This document shows, in pieces, positions 36,248-47,513 of a DNA stretch of 64,000 nucleotides. The stretch covers positions 1,389,219 through 1,453,218 of the forward strand of contig SCFE01000064.1 in the NCBI GenBank assembly GCA_004352715.1, given 5' to 3'. Within the stretch, counting starts at the first letter, position 1, and every line of letters begins with the position of its first letter. The notes under the pieces were generated by a model that ran no database searches, was not told the origin of the DNA, and saw only the letters and a list, made by a program, of their open reading frames with translations. The stretch comes from Hofstenia miamia. Lineage: Eukaryota; Xenacoelomorpha; Acoela. The position numbers were made by a program, and so were the translations under genes.

Positions 36248-37372
36248 ATGGATGGAAGCAGATTTTTTGATGAGGATGGAATGCGAGAGCTGTCCAAAAG
36301 TGCAAACTTTAACAACTTAAAAGGGTTTTATAGTGGAGATTTAGTTACCAATAGAATGAATGCAATCAGGGAATCCATAAACTATATTCGTCGTAACTGG
36401 GAAAAGTACCCTGATTTCATGAATATCATGGAGGGGATGCTTTGTGGATTTGGGTTTGATTCAGCTACTGATTCTGGTTGCGCTTTATCAGCTGCATCAC
36501 TATTTAAGGAGCGCGATTGGGAGCATGTTGAAGACTATAGCCTTATTGTGTTATATACAGATACCAAGTTTTACTCAAAGGTTTTCAAAATCTGCTCGAA
36601 TATATTTCGTGATGATGAGTCAGTGGAGTCAAGAAATCTCATTCAAAGTGCTGTATTCTTAGTGGAATTATTGAATATCGAATTACACAATTACTGCATA
36701 AACAATCCAAATAAAAAGAATTACACTGGAAACGTCTATCGAGGCATGTCTATCTCTAATACCGATGTTGAAAAAGTTAAAGAGTTACTAGATCTACCTC
36801 TAAATAATCGCTACATTTCAATACCATTGTCGCTAACTTCATCATCTAAAGATAAAGAGATATCACTAGATTTCATTAGAAAAAACTCTGCAGTTGGAAA
36901 GGTAGGTCTACTTTACCAGATTAAAGTGCTTAACTTAGAAGATTGCTATCTCAATCTCTATTGGAAGTATTTTCCAAAATCGGTTGTGTCGACAATATGT
37001 GCGGTGGACATTTCTGAACTTTCTGTCGTCCCAAAAGAGCAAGAAGTTCTTCTGCGAGGCGCATTTATGCAAATTCTTAACGTAAGACCTTATGATGATG
37101 TCGAATGCGAAGTCTGGCTTGTTGATGCCGTGATGATTAATAGCAGCAGAGATCACATCGTAACTGCTCATTTGGGAGATCAAGATGCCGATGCGCGCGC
37201 TTTCTTTGGGACAATGGTAGGCCTAACTAGAGCAAAATATTGCAAAGAATACTGTGAAAAACATGAACTCCATGAAGATGTTCAGAAATATAGTGAGCTT
37301 ATACAGGAATTAACAAGTAAATTCGACAAGCTTAACGAAAAACTTTCGAATTCAAATAATCAAGCATATTAA
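36248..37372 (+). CDS. Mono-ADP-ribosyltransferase paralogue 1 (R-S-ExE type, 374 aa)
   Basis: Expected to transfer ADP-ribose from NAD+ to a protein side chain. Single exon from ATG to TAA; no signal peptide, so intracellular. Residues 1-160 form a conserved helical-looking region (FNNLKGFYSGDL, RESINYIRRNW, LFKERDW, DYSLIVLYTD). The transferase fold then shows Arg165 in VYRGMSIS, the Ser motif LTSSS at 196-200, and Glu264-x-Glu266 in PKEQEVLLRGAFMQ. Glu266 is the presumed catalytic residue, and the ExE form is that of arginine-directed enzymes. A conserved MINSSRDHIVTAHLGDQD block and a short coiled-coil-like tail follow; the C-terminus is NQAY without a lipidation motif. AATAAA is at 37390-37395. 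Its 3' half is almost identical to paralogue 4. It lies 1.7 kb downstream of the macro-TIR gene on the same strand. Target unknown. Confidence 0.85.
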   Translation: MDGSRFFDEDGMRELSKSANFNNLKGFYSGDLVTNRMNAIRESINYIRRNWEKYPDFMNIMEGMLCGFGFDSATDSGCALSAASLFKERDWEHVEDYSLIVLYTDTKFYSKVFKICSNIFRDDESVESRNLIQSAVFLVELLNIELHNYCINNPNKKNYTGNVYRGMSISNTDVEKVKELLDLPLNNRYISIPLSLTSSSKDKEISLDFIRKNSAVGKVGLLYQIKVLNLEDCYLNLYWKYFPKSVVSTICAVDISELSVVPKEQEVLLRGAFMQILNVRPYDDVECEVWLVDAVMINSSRDHIVTAHLGDQDADARAFFGTMVGLTRAKYCKEYCEKHELHEDVQKYSELIQELTSKFDKLNEKLSNSNNQAY

Positions 37373-38015
37373 AAAGTTAAGATTATGTTAATAAAACTGA
37401 GCAAAGTTGAATTGTATTAAATCTGGATAAATTCTTGTAAATTACTTAATTCTTCTTAAAGAAGCATCTGAATATTTCGTATTCAGTAACAATTTTTCTA
37501 AATAAAATTGGCAAAGTATTTAAACTTTTTAAAAGTTGTAGTGGGATTTATGCACAAATCATATTCCTAAGAATTCTGAGTGCATATCACAAAAACGTCA
37601 GAAATGCAAAACTTTTCTTGAGAAAATTTTTTTTATTTCTTACTAAGAATAGATTGAGAGATACATTAAATGGGCGTCTACATTGGTCTGGTTAAAACTT
37701 GTATTTAATAGAAAAATTCATGTTAAGTTCACAACAAAAACACTTCCTGCAGTACAAAGATTTATATGTGGCTCTCTCAAATATATTGGTGCCCGGTCTC
37801 TCCGGAATTGAACATGATTTAACAATATTGAATGTGTTTTTTCAAAAATATATCGTTTTGATCAGCTTCTCTTAACTGATTATTGTAAAATTAGAAAAAT
37901 GCAAAAATTTATTTTCTACTTGAAAATGTTTGAATTTCATGTTATTTCACTTTTTCAAGCGCTTCGCCGAATTATGCAATTAGCTCAATAGTGAATGGGT
38001 TATAGCCCAAGGGCT
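37373..38015. other. 3' flank of ART1
   Basis: Contains AATAAA at 37390 and CTAAATAAAATTGG at about 37498. Otherwise AT-rich and featureless. Confidence 0.4.
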
Positions 38016-38023
38016 CTTAAAAG

Positions 38024-38352
38024 TAGGGATGGGATCCGGATAATGAGTTGCATATACCGGATACCGGATAATTTGACTGCCGGATACCGGATAATGTATT
38101 GTTCAATTATTCATTAATGAAGAACAGCCTTATTTTTCAATTAATATCGACCACTTGCAAATTAAAATATATAAATATTAAATAGACTATGTCCTGATAT
38201 GTCAGAAAAAAACTTGTTTTGTTGAAAGACAACTTTTATAACATGAAAAATATAGCTATTTCTTCGAAAAGGCAAGGTAAATTTTGCCGGATATCCGGAT
38301 CCGGTTGTGTAATTGCCGATTTTACCGGATAGCGGATTCCGGCACATCCCTA
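38024..38352. mobile_element. hAT-type MITE with perfect 8-bp target duplication
   Basis: Inverted ends TAGGGATG and CATCCCTA, flanked by CTTAAAAG on both sides (38016-38023 and 38353-38360). The interior is rich in CCGGATACCGGATAA words near both ends. 329 bp, non-coding. Confidence 0.88.
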
Positions 38353-38360
38353 CTTAAAAG

Positions 38361-39471
38361 AGTAGTGTACACATTCACAAACAAAATCCTCCACCTAAGA
38401 AATCTTTTTTTCAATTTAATAACCTTAATCCTAGTGTATAATTTAAAACATTCTTAATATCTTTATGCAGTTAAGTACTTTCATACTGAATTATATTTGG
38501 TGTTTTGTAAGCCTATATATCAGAATTAAAGGTGCTCATTTTAAGAAAGAAATGAATTTCTATTGAAATTGAAAGACAAATTTATAAAAGTGGTTTGTTT
38601 ATGAACTAAGCTATCTCTGTACTGAAATTACATATGAATTATATCAAAAGTATGTGTATTTGTAAAAGCAGTTTATATGCGAACATAAATTCCATTATTT
38701 ATTGAATTTACATTATTGAATTTAAGATACTATATGGAAAGTTGTTTATTGCGTAGAAAGTACATTAAATTTGACAGAAGTGGCCATTGAAATTCACATA
38801 CTAGTATTTTACAAATACATATTGTAAATTACATTGTCTCTTAACAGTTGTCTCAGATGCACTTGCTTAAATATTGCTGTCATTGAAATTGAAGAAATTT
38901 ATTCAAGACAAAGCAGATACATAGCGTGATAGAGTGCAGTTTTCGCGGTTCTAGACCAAAAAATGTAAGTTTGACAATGGAAAGGAGCAACTCGGTAAGT
39001 AAAAAATGTAAAAAAACGTTTGAAAGTAATTTGAATTAGCAATGTGAAATAGACAGTGAATACTAAAACTTTCTGAAAACTTTCGTCAGGGGCTAACCAT
39101 TTTTTTCATTCCGGTATATTGATTTAGAAAAACAGAAATAAGCATATTTATAATAAACTTATGTATCTTTTGCTTAACATCCATTGTTTGTAATGGGAAT
39201 TTCTCACTCAATGTTGATCATAGAAACATGGTTTCAAGTCCATTTTGCATAAAATTGATAGTTCATTCTTAAAATACAATTGATTTACTTGGTTTAATAA
39301 ATTACAGCAATATAAAACAATGCTTATATTCAATGTAAAAAACGAATTTTATAGAATTCCAAATTAACAGTCTAATTAATATGCCAATGGACAATTGCTG
39401 CGGAAATCTTGAAGTTATGTACAATGTATACACATTTAACTCTTAATGAGAAAAATTTTACAGCTCATTTA
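38361..39471. other. Intergenic, nothing recognised
   Basis: AT-rich spacer between the MITE and the Tc1 relic with no supportable feature. Confidence 0.4.
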
Positions 39472-40049
39472 AAGATCTGGACAGAAGTATTGAGACAGTT
39501 ACCAATTTAATAATTTAGTGATTTTGCTGTGTACAATAATCGGTTAATGAGATTTGATTATTTAAATGTATCCTCTGGCACTTCTAGAAAACAATTTGAA
39601 TACAATATAATTGTGACTTAATGCTTCCTCTTTGGATCTTATGTAACCAGAACTTTCTTCGAGTTGGACAAAGTATTGAGACAGCACTATAAAGACAGCA
39701 CTATAAAATAATGCTTACTTCAATGTTTGAATAGTTATTAAAATCAATTTTACTACGTATCCATTGCTAAAGACCTTAACTTTACTTACATTTAAGATAA
39801 TGCTTTACTTACATTTAAGATAATGCCCTGATACCTTCCTGGATCGATTAGAAAATTAATTACTTTGAGAAATACTTAAGAGTTAAGCGTGGCTTCCATT
39901 AGTCAGTTCACCAATGTTAAAAGAAATCCTGTTGGGTGCATTATAACAAAAGTTTTAGAGATTGAACAGAATTGGTGGAATAAGAAAGCAGGGTTTCCTC
40001 GCAAATATACTTGTAGAGATGATAAGGCACTATTCTATCCATCGAAGAT

Positions 40050-40371
40050 GGATCATTGAAAAACTTGGAGGTAGCTAAAGTGAGAACGGTGCGCACTTAC
40101 TCAACTTTGCAAATGCATTGTTAGAAAAATTCTAGTGTATATTAACTTATGGGTAGAATCTGTAGAATTGCAATNAATAATTAACATCAGCAAGAAAGGG
40201 CTGGATAGCCTACTGTAGGTTATACATATTTTATCTCATTGACTTNGGATCATTGAAAAACTTGGAGGTAGCTAAAGTGAGAACGGTGCGCACTTACTCA
40301 ACTTTGCAAATGCATTGTTAGAAAAATTCTAGTGTATATTAACTTATGGGTAGAATCTGTAGAATTGCAAT
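40050..40371 (+). repeat. 125-bp perfect repeat flanked by single Ns (probable assembly artefact)
   Basis: 40050-40174 and 40247-40371 are identical to the base. Single Ns sit at 40175 and 40246, exactly at the edges of the intervening 70 bp. This points to a gap-filling or contig-joining error rather than a biological duplication. Confidence 0.8.
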
Positions 40372-41161
40372 AAAAAAATCATATATTTCCGAAACACTAG
40401 AGCATTAAGGAAAAAAACGTATACTACCGAGGATTGGATTCAGAGCCATACCCTCGGATGAAAGCAAAATTGAGCTATACTGGACTACATTAGGAGGCGA
40501 CCAGTGCTATAAAAGAGAGCTTACCGCAAATACACAATTCTAGTGGTTAAAATGTGGAGATATTTGGATAATGACATAGAGATGCTTTCAACAAATGGAA
40601 TGTGCAAAGATCATCAAAGTTGATGGAATACTGTATTCAGCTAATTATATGTCAATCTTGCTTGATAATTTATTGGCAGTCTTCCATTATATGATTTTAT
40701 TTTAGCAAAATAAAGAACCTTGTCACAATTCACCAAACAATTTTTCAATGAAAGGAGGTCGCCCTTTTCCCAAATTGAAATGTACAAAATCCTGACCTTA
40801 ATATAAATTAGTATGATTAGACCTAATTGGAGCGAATAGTTGCTAAACGTCAATCTTCGAATATTGAGGATCCTGGAAAGCGATTGAACAATAATTTTAT
40901 GAAATTTTTAGTGTTTTTTTTAAAAACGTCTTTCTATTATGCTCAATTGGGTTAATGAGGTGATTCAGCAAAATTAAGGGATTATCCGATACTAATGACT
41001 TTGGAATTCTAACTGCATACATTTTTCTGTTGTTGAATAATTATTGGTATGCAGAATACTAATATTTTTTTGTCATTTTTCACTTGTATGGTGTCGTTCA
41101 TTTTCTTTTGTCCACTGCCATTCTTTGTTGCGTTAAGTTTTTTTCAAATATATAACAAATG

Positions 41162-42086
41162 AAAATAAGAGTACCTTTGCGTTACCCCCCCCCACTCCAA
41201 TTTTTGCAAAAATATGCTAATTTAGCAACATAATAACTACAGCCTTAACCCTAACCATATCTCAAACCATAACAATAACTCCAAACCTAACTCTTAACTA
41301 TATCCCTAACCCTAAACACAACACTAACTTTAAGCTAAACCCTAATTTTACCCCAAGCCATAAACCTAACATACTATGTTCTTCATCATGATAGAGCCGA
41401 CTCAAGGAAACCATATTTATTTTGGATTATGTAAATAAGGCAAAGCCTCTTAACACTATAATGTCCGAGCAGTCAAATTTGACCACTTTGCACATCTTAA
41501 ATGCATTTGTAATGCCTATGTAATGAGAATTTAAATAGAAAAACAGCTTATTTTGTTTTTCTGACATTTTTCTTTCATTTGATTTGTTTTCATTCGTTTT
41601 ACTTGAATGCATCAATCCTGACAACTGCATGAATTTAAGATACAGAATCATTGGACTTTCTAGTGTTAAGAAGGCTTTGAAACAAAGTAACAACGTGAAA
41701 AGATTTGAAAGAAAATGCGCTGTGTTTATTACATAAACATTATCAAATCTTATAATTGTTTTTTAAGCAAACAAAAAACACGGTTGAACCACTAATTAGC
41801 ATATCAATATCAATAACAGTATATTATAATTATTTTATAATTCATATTGAAACTTACTTATTTTAATAATAAAATTGCACATCCCTTCTACATTATTGTT
41901 TGGGGTATGGTTTGGGTTAGGATTAGGACTAAGGCAAGAGTTGGCTTAGTTTAGGTTTATGGTTTGGGTTAATCTTAATGTTGGGGAAGGCGTTTGGGTG
42001 AGGTTTATAATTATTTTATTGATAAACTAGTATATTGTTGAAATTATTTCAGTGGGGCCGAGAAAACGCAAAAGTACCAAAATAAG
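41162..42086. mobile_element. Fold-back element with degenerate telomere-like arms
   Basis: The left arm (41162 to about 41375) and right arm (about 41880-42086) are inverted repeats. Outer ends share GTACYTTTGCGTT and then a C-run/CCCCAC. Further in, AATATGCTAATTTAGCAACA pairs with AATATACTAGTTTATCAATA. The arms continue as degenerate CCCTAAC words on the left and GGGTTAG/GGTTTGGGTT words on the right. The loop contains the piggyBac-like MITE. The whole sits inside the Tc1 relic. Confidence 0.65.
41454..41665. mobile_element. piggyBac-like MITE, copy 2
   Basis: 212 bp bounded by TTAA on both sides (41450-41453 and 41666-41669). Inverted ends CACTATAATGTCC and GGACTTTCTAGTG. The interior is homologous in inverse orientation to 35829-36014. 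No transposase; TTAA targeting is characteristic of piggyBac. Confidence 0.8.
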
Positions 42087-42211
42087 ATTCCCCCAATAAT
42101 TACAGGGATGTTCATTTTGGTTTTCCTAAGCAATATAACTCTAACCTAATGTGCAGATAATAACTCAAACGTAAAACGTTAATGGGTGTCTCAATACTTT
42201 TGTCCAGGTCT

Positions 42212-44941
42212 GTACTAATTGTAGCATCGTCATCACGTGACTGCCAACAGTATCAAACACTAATTTGGAAATTACTGAGAAAAAAATGACAATGTATACA
42301 GAAAACGGATAAATAATTGCAAACAAAACAAGGTAAGCAAAACTAAACACTAAACCAACTAAAGTAAACAAAAGAAAACAAACTAAAGCAAAGCACGCGC
42401 TTTGATATCGGGCGTTAACCCCCACTACTGATGCAACAATATAATATAAATTACCATATAAACAATTTGTTTACTGATAATTCAGACCAAGTCGAATTTC
42501 ATTATTATCAATCGGGAAACAATGAACAGACTAACCAACAAGTTAACAGGTGACGAAAATATATGTATACATTTCAATTTGGTACTATAGAATCTTTTAT
42601 TTTCAACGCTTTTCGACATTCTAATTGGTCATTTTCATGATAAATAAGCACTGTTTTTCTTTCGTTTCTCAATATCGACCTATATTTAGCTTGTTAATGT
42701 CTTTTTGCTTGTTCATTTATGGTCTTTCAAAAATTTAATTGCAATATTTTCCGCTATTTTTCTTTTCTGAGATTTAATTAATATTTGAAGATTTTTCTTT
42801 GTTGTGGGTGTGCATTTAAAACTATTTTGGAATTATGATGACCTCGCATATGATCTCCTATTCTTATACTAGATGTCGTCTGGTCTCGCCGATAATGTAT
42901 GAATAATTGCATTCATCACAGTTGTAAATATAGACCATTCTAGTGCACAAATCAATGAATAATTTATCTTTGTATGATAAAAAACAGTGGGTTTTAATCG
43001 CTATTATTATTAGAGAAATTTTTGTTTNATCTTAAAATATCAAAAAGCTATTAGTGGTACTAATGTCAAGTATGTGAATCACTAATTAACATTTGTAAGC
43101 ACCCCCTGATATCTCTGAGTCAGCTAAGTGTTATGAGAAATTCAGGGTGTCTCATTGTACCAACACTGCCTTTCCTATACTACTAAAAAGTAAACTTAAC
43201 AATTCTTTCAATATTTAACTGATAAATAAAGCAATTCCTTTTAGAATTCCTGCTAATAGTCAAATCCTCAAAAATAATAATGTAGCATGATCCACCTGGC
43301 CTATTTGCACAGTGTATTATCATTAATAACTATCACTCAAATAAATGGCGGGTGAGGATTTACTGATTTGGTAAACCACCAGATGNATAATGGAACGTAC
43401 AAATAATCTGTTATTTCTATATCACTTCGTTATTTATTTATTTATTAGTGTATTTTAATTTTACATTAATCATTTCGTTAATTAGGTTTTGTGGGTAACC
43501 ATTTTGCCTGGGCTCTTTGTTTCTCTACCTACTAGGCACTTAACTATATTTTGCTTATGAACTTCATCACAGTATGAATTGAATGGCATATAAAGATATG
43601 TTTTTGTAAATATTTGCACATTTGAAGCTGTAGTAAATGTAACTGAGCAATACCACTTCCGATCATATTTTTTCTCCAAAAATTCTTCTCAAATATAATT
43701 TTTGTAATGAATTAAAGTTGCATCCTAATTATGGCACGCTACCAGACATGAAATGGGCTATAAAATCATTCCCGTAAATTTACCCGCAGTTTTGAAATTA
43801 TTTACCGTACCCACATGTTCCGCATTTTTTAAAAACTGTACCTAACCCCCGCACCCACACCCGTACGAGTGTACCAAACCAAGTCCACACTTGATTTACT
43901 TACAAGATGATGACAATGCGTAACCAAAAAATTATTATCTCCTCAATTCATATAAATAATTTTTTTTAAGATCTAACATCAAAAAAGTATTTTTAAGATT
44001 CAAATTTAAAGCATTTGCGAAGGCTCAGGAATTTGAACCAAATTCTTCGCGTTTATCAATGCAGTGTAAATATGTTAATAGCTATTAATAACGTTTTGCT
44101 TATTAGTCATGCAGACTACGGTTTGTGATTCCAAAGTCTCTTGATGGGTCTGGCCCTATTTTCTCCAAGGAATCTTCTCTGCAGCAGAATAATTTCTTTC
44201 AGGTTGTGATGGTGATCCGGGGATAATTTTACTTTTTGCGATTTTTAAAAACATTGGCAATACTTTTGCTTTTGGTTCTCACCCTAAATAAACTTATCAT
44301 CAATATTGGGGAAGAACCAATTTGTTGTTACACAATTTAGAAATTATCGATATAAATTGTGAAACGGAGCATAAGCAATTAGAAGTTGAGAGGTCTAAAG
44401 CCTTTATTTAAAGCAAATATTTGATAAAGCCAATCCAGAAAATGAACAACCCCAATATAAACTGAGGGCCATTATAATTATAGCCAATCCAAATCTTAAA
44501 AGCTGTACTCTCTTCTGATATTGAGAGGAGAATTTTAGACTCCAGCATCTCGTTGAAGTGGCGATTTATTGATGATGCGGTGTGAAAGTAACTTGCTTAA
44601 TACATAACTTGTTAATCTCAACCAAGATGCAACAACTGAAATGTTATGCTTGTTGCACAAAAATAGAAATTAAGTTGTTCAATAATATCATTCAAAAATT
44701 GTAATACATTGAGTTTGAAAAAGGACTCTTGGAAATTATTAATTTGAATACAAATATTCGCCCGGACATTAATCGGGTTTGGAGTGTTTTTTCAAAATAC
44801 TGATTGGGTGATCCAGATGGTTACTAGTTGGTCAAAGTTATGATCAACAAAATTATTAAACTTTGTGGGAGCATTATAAGAAATATCCAAATACAACATG
44901 ATACAAAAAGCATCGATATACAAACAGGTTTTGATATATAT
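42212..44941. other. Intergenic, 3' side of ART2
   Basis: Single Ns at 43028 and 43386. A TACCCGC/CCCGCACCCACACCCGTACG stretch at about 43770-43880 resembles ends of short non-coding transposons seen at 20.5 and 21.4 kb. TTTATT at 44403-44408 is a possible ART2 poly(A) signal on the minus strand. No gene seen. Confidence 0.4.
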
Positions 44942-46072
44942 TTAAATTATATTGCAACATTTTTTTTTCTTAGTAAGAGATTTATACTTCGCAGTAAGTT
45001 CAGTTAATAAATCTGCATAACGTTTTTCATCACTGCTCAAATTATGCTGTTTGCAATAATCCTTGCAATAAGAAGCTCTAGTCATTCCAACTATTGTGCC
45101 AAAAAGTATGCGAGCTGGTGTGTCTTGCTCACCCAAATGAGCAGTAACAATGTGATCACGACTGCTGTTCACCATTACTGCATCAATTAATAGCATATCG
45201 AAATCATCTGATTTTCGGTAGGACGTAATGTTTAGCACTTGCAGAAATGCGCCACGCAACAATACTTCCTGTTCCTGTGGTAAAACAGATATTTCAGAAA
45301 CGTCAACAGCACATATCGTTGAAACAATTGAGGTTGGAAACGCTTTATTATACACTTTCAATAGTTTTCTATCGAGATTTAGAACTTTAATTCTGTACAA
45401 TACGCCAACTGCATCAGATTTAGTAAACTTCTGTATAAAATCTAATGACATTTCTTCGCTTTTGGAGGCTGATGTCAGCGCCAATGGAATGGCAATATAC
45501 CTTTCGTTGAGAGGAAGGTTCGAAAGATTTTTCAAATTTTCTGCATCAGACGTGTTCACAGACATTCCTCTGTACACAAATCCACTAAAATTGCTCTTAG
45601 TTGGGTTATTATTGCAATAATTGAACAGCTCAATATTCAACAACTCTACCAAGAACACAGCGCTTCTAATGAGTTTTTTGGAATCTACAGAGTCATCATC
45701 ACGAAAAATGTTGGATGCAATTTTGAAAACGTTCACATAGAAAAGAGGGTCTGTGTACAGTACAATGAGACTATAGTCGTCCACATGTGTCCAGTCTCTT
45801 TTTTTAAATAGTGACGTTGCACTTTCCTCACAGCTAGAATGGTTTGATGGATCGAAGCCTGCGTCCATTAAAACCGACACCAGTTCACTCATAAACTCTT
45901 CATACTGATTCCAATTGCGTCGAATGTAATTTATTGATTCTCGAATAACATTCATGCGTGCAGTTACCAGCACACCATTGTAGAAGCCTCGGAGGTTGTT
46001 AAAATTGCTGCTCTTCGATAGCTCTTGCATGCCATCTTCATCAAAAAAGCGATTATTGTTAATTTCAGGCAT
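44942..46072 (-). CDS. Mono-ADP-ribosyltransferase paralogue 2 (376 aa, CaaX-like C-terminus)
   Basis: Single exon, minus strand, same architecture as paralogue 1 with no internal length change. Arg168 in FVYRGMSVN, LTSAS in the Ser motif, and Glu267-x-Glu269 in PQEQEVLLRGAF complete the R-S-ExE signature. The MVNSSRDHIVTAHLGEQD block is conserved. The protein ends KSLTKKKKCCNII: a lysine run, a double cysteine, and a last four of Cys-Asn-Ile-Ile that fits a CaaX prenylation box (Ile at the end would favour geranylgeranyl). Membrane attachment is therefore inferred. It is the only one of the four on the minus strand and is closer in sequence to paralogue 3 than to 1 or 4. Confidence 0.85.
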   Translation of the reverse strand: MPEINNNRFFDEDGMQELSKSSNFNNLRGFYNGVLVTARMNVIRESINYIRRNWNQYEEFMSELVSVLMDAGFDPSNHSSCEESATSLFKKRDWTHVDDYSLIVLYTDPLFYVNVFKIASNIFRDDDSVDSKKLIRSAVFLVELLNIELFNYCNNNPTKSNFSGFVYRGMSVNTSDAENLKNLSNLPLNERYIAIPLALTSASKSEEMSLDFIQKFTKSDAVGVLYRIKVLNLDRKLLKVYNKAFPTSIVSTICAVDVSEISVLPQEQEVLLRGAFLQVLNITSYRKSDDFDMLLIDAVMVNSSRDHIVTAHLGEQDTPARILFGTIVGMTRASYCKDYCKQHNLSSDEKRYADLLTELTAKYKSLTKKKKCCNII

Positions 46073-46230
46073 AGCTAAGAACTTTAAATATTCTTCTATT
46101 TACAGTGCTATCGCAAAGTCAACAAACGGGATGTCGGCATTTCATCAGCGTCTAAAGCATTTGCTCAGATTATCATTTGCATGCAGTTTCAAGCCTTAGT
46201 GCTTGTGTATTTTACTCAAGTTTGTGCAAA

Positions 46231-46274
<44 letters not shown>

Positions 46275-46850
46275 GGGTTGGCCAAAGATACCGCAAAACA
46301 TAAATGAGCTCTAATTTTGTTATTATTCAGCATTTTGCATAGGAAAGAATTTCAGGGGCACAAGCGCGCTTAAAGATTTTTAGAATAACAGTAGAAAGTG
46401 ATAAAATCATCATATTTATGCCAAAACTATGTATATGCTGTCGTTTAGGTTGCCTTAATACTATATTCCACGTGTGCTGATTTCTATTTATTACGTGTAT
46501 ATTGACTATCAGCATAGATGATCTCTTATGGTTTGATGTAGACTAACTGAATGCACGCGTCTTGATTTTCAAAATTCTGCCCTAACGGCTCAAATTTGGA
46601 TTATGCAAAATATTTGATTACTCATTGGAAGTAAAACGCCTCTATTTTGCAATACATAGAAAAAATTTTAACTTCCAACAGAAAGGGTTATTTAGGGATA
46701 CTTCATTAAAAAATAAGAACTTTTTTAAGGTAGAGAAAAGTAAAATGCACAGTCTATTTCAGCTTGAAACAGGTCATTTGTATGTGAATATGTATACATA
46801 CCGGTATATATATATCTATATATATATATACATATTATGTATAAATATAT

Positions 46851-46896
<46 letters not shown>

Positions 46897-46901
46897 ATAT
46901 A
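46073..46901. other. 5' flank of ART2 with AT microsatellites
   Basis: (AT)n at 46234-46270 and a longer TATA/CATA-rich run at 46804-46900. No gene seen. Confidence 0.6.
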
Positions 46902-47513
46902 TTAGTGCTGGATCCGGTCCTGTTAAAGCCGGTTAATCCGGTTAGAGTCCGGCTAAGAAATTTTAATTTGGATTTTCACAATTTATTGATTACAGTGATT
47001 GCAATGTTGCAAAACAATAGAAATTGTGGCGAAGGGTGCAAGAATTTCTACTTGTTGCCATTGAAATTATGGATTTGCAATAATAAAACATCAAATTTAA
47101 GAGAAAATGATGCATCGACCCCAACATGTTTGAGTCCGCATTGTTGTTAGATTATACTTCAAATAGATTAAGCCATTCATAAAGTTCTAAATTTCCTATT
47201 CTATTCCATTTTGTGTAACTACATATAAATTAAGTTAATTAAATTTTGATAAACTTTGCTTTCAATTTCATTGGTTGCTTTATAAAAATTTCAGGTCTAA
47301 AATCACGAAGGCGATATATATATATATATATATATATTTCGGTGATAACCTTTCTTAGGATACATGTCATCTATTCAATAATCTTTTCATATTCCCTACT
47401 TTGAGAATATTGAAGAGCAAGTTCAGGGGGGATATAAGCAGAATAGCCTATTAGCACATGAGAAATCTGCTATAAAATTTCACACAAAATTGACAAATTT
47501 GATATTATATTGA
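46902..47513. other. Intergenic with a CCGGTTAATCCGG-rich repeat end
   Basis: 46905-46955 (GATCCGGTCC, CCGGTTAATCCGGTTAGAGTCCGG) resembles the hAT MITE ends at 38.0 kb. A short AT run lies at about 47313-47337. No gene. Confidence 0.4.

Larger units (their letters stand above)
39472..42211 (+). mobile_element. Tc1-type transposon relic with inserted elements
   Basis: Inverted ends GATCTGGACAGAAGTATTGAGACAG (left, 39474 on) and TGTCTCAATACTTTTGTCCAGGTCTG (right, 42186-42211) are each flanked by TA. A second, inner GTTGGACAAAGTATTGAGACAGC lies at about 39663, as in Tc1 elements with two transposase-binding sites per end. Transposase remnants lie between: GFPRKYTCRDDKALFY (about 39990), SKIELYWTTLGGDQCYKRE (about 40470) and, across frames, a VDGIL-like piece (about 40620). 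The right half holds the fold-back element at 41162-42086. Confidence 0.75.

Noticed and set aside
36444-36662. Second plus-strand frame inside ART1
   Set aside because: Out-of-frame shadow of the ART1 coding sequence.
41221-41370. True telomere or chromosome end
   Set aside because: The CCCTAAC-like words are degenerate, have an inverted partner at 41.9 kb and lie inside a Tc1 relic.
45228-45620. 130-codon plus-strand frame opposite ART2
   Set aside because: Antisense shadow of a conserved coding region.
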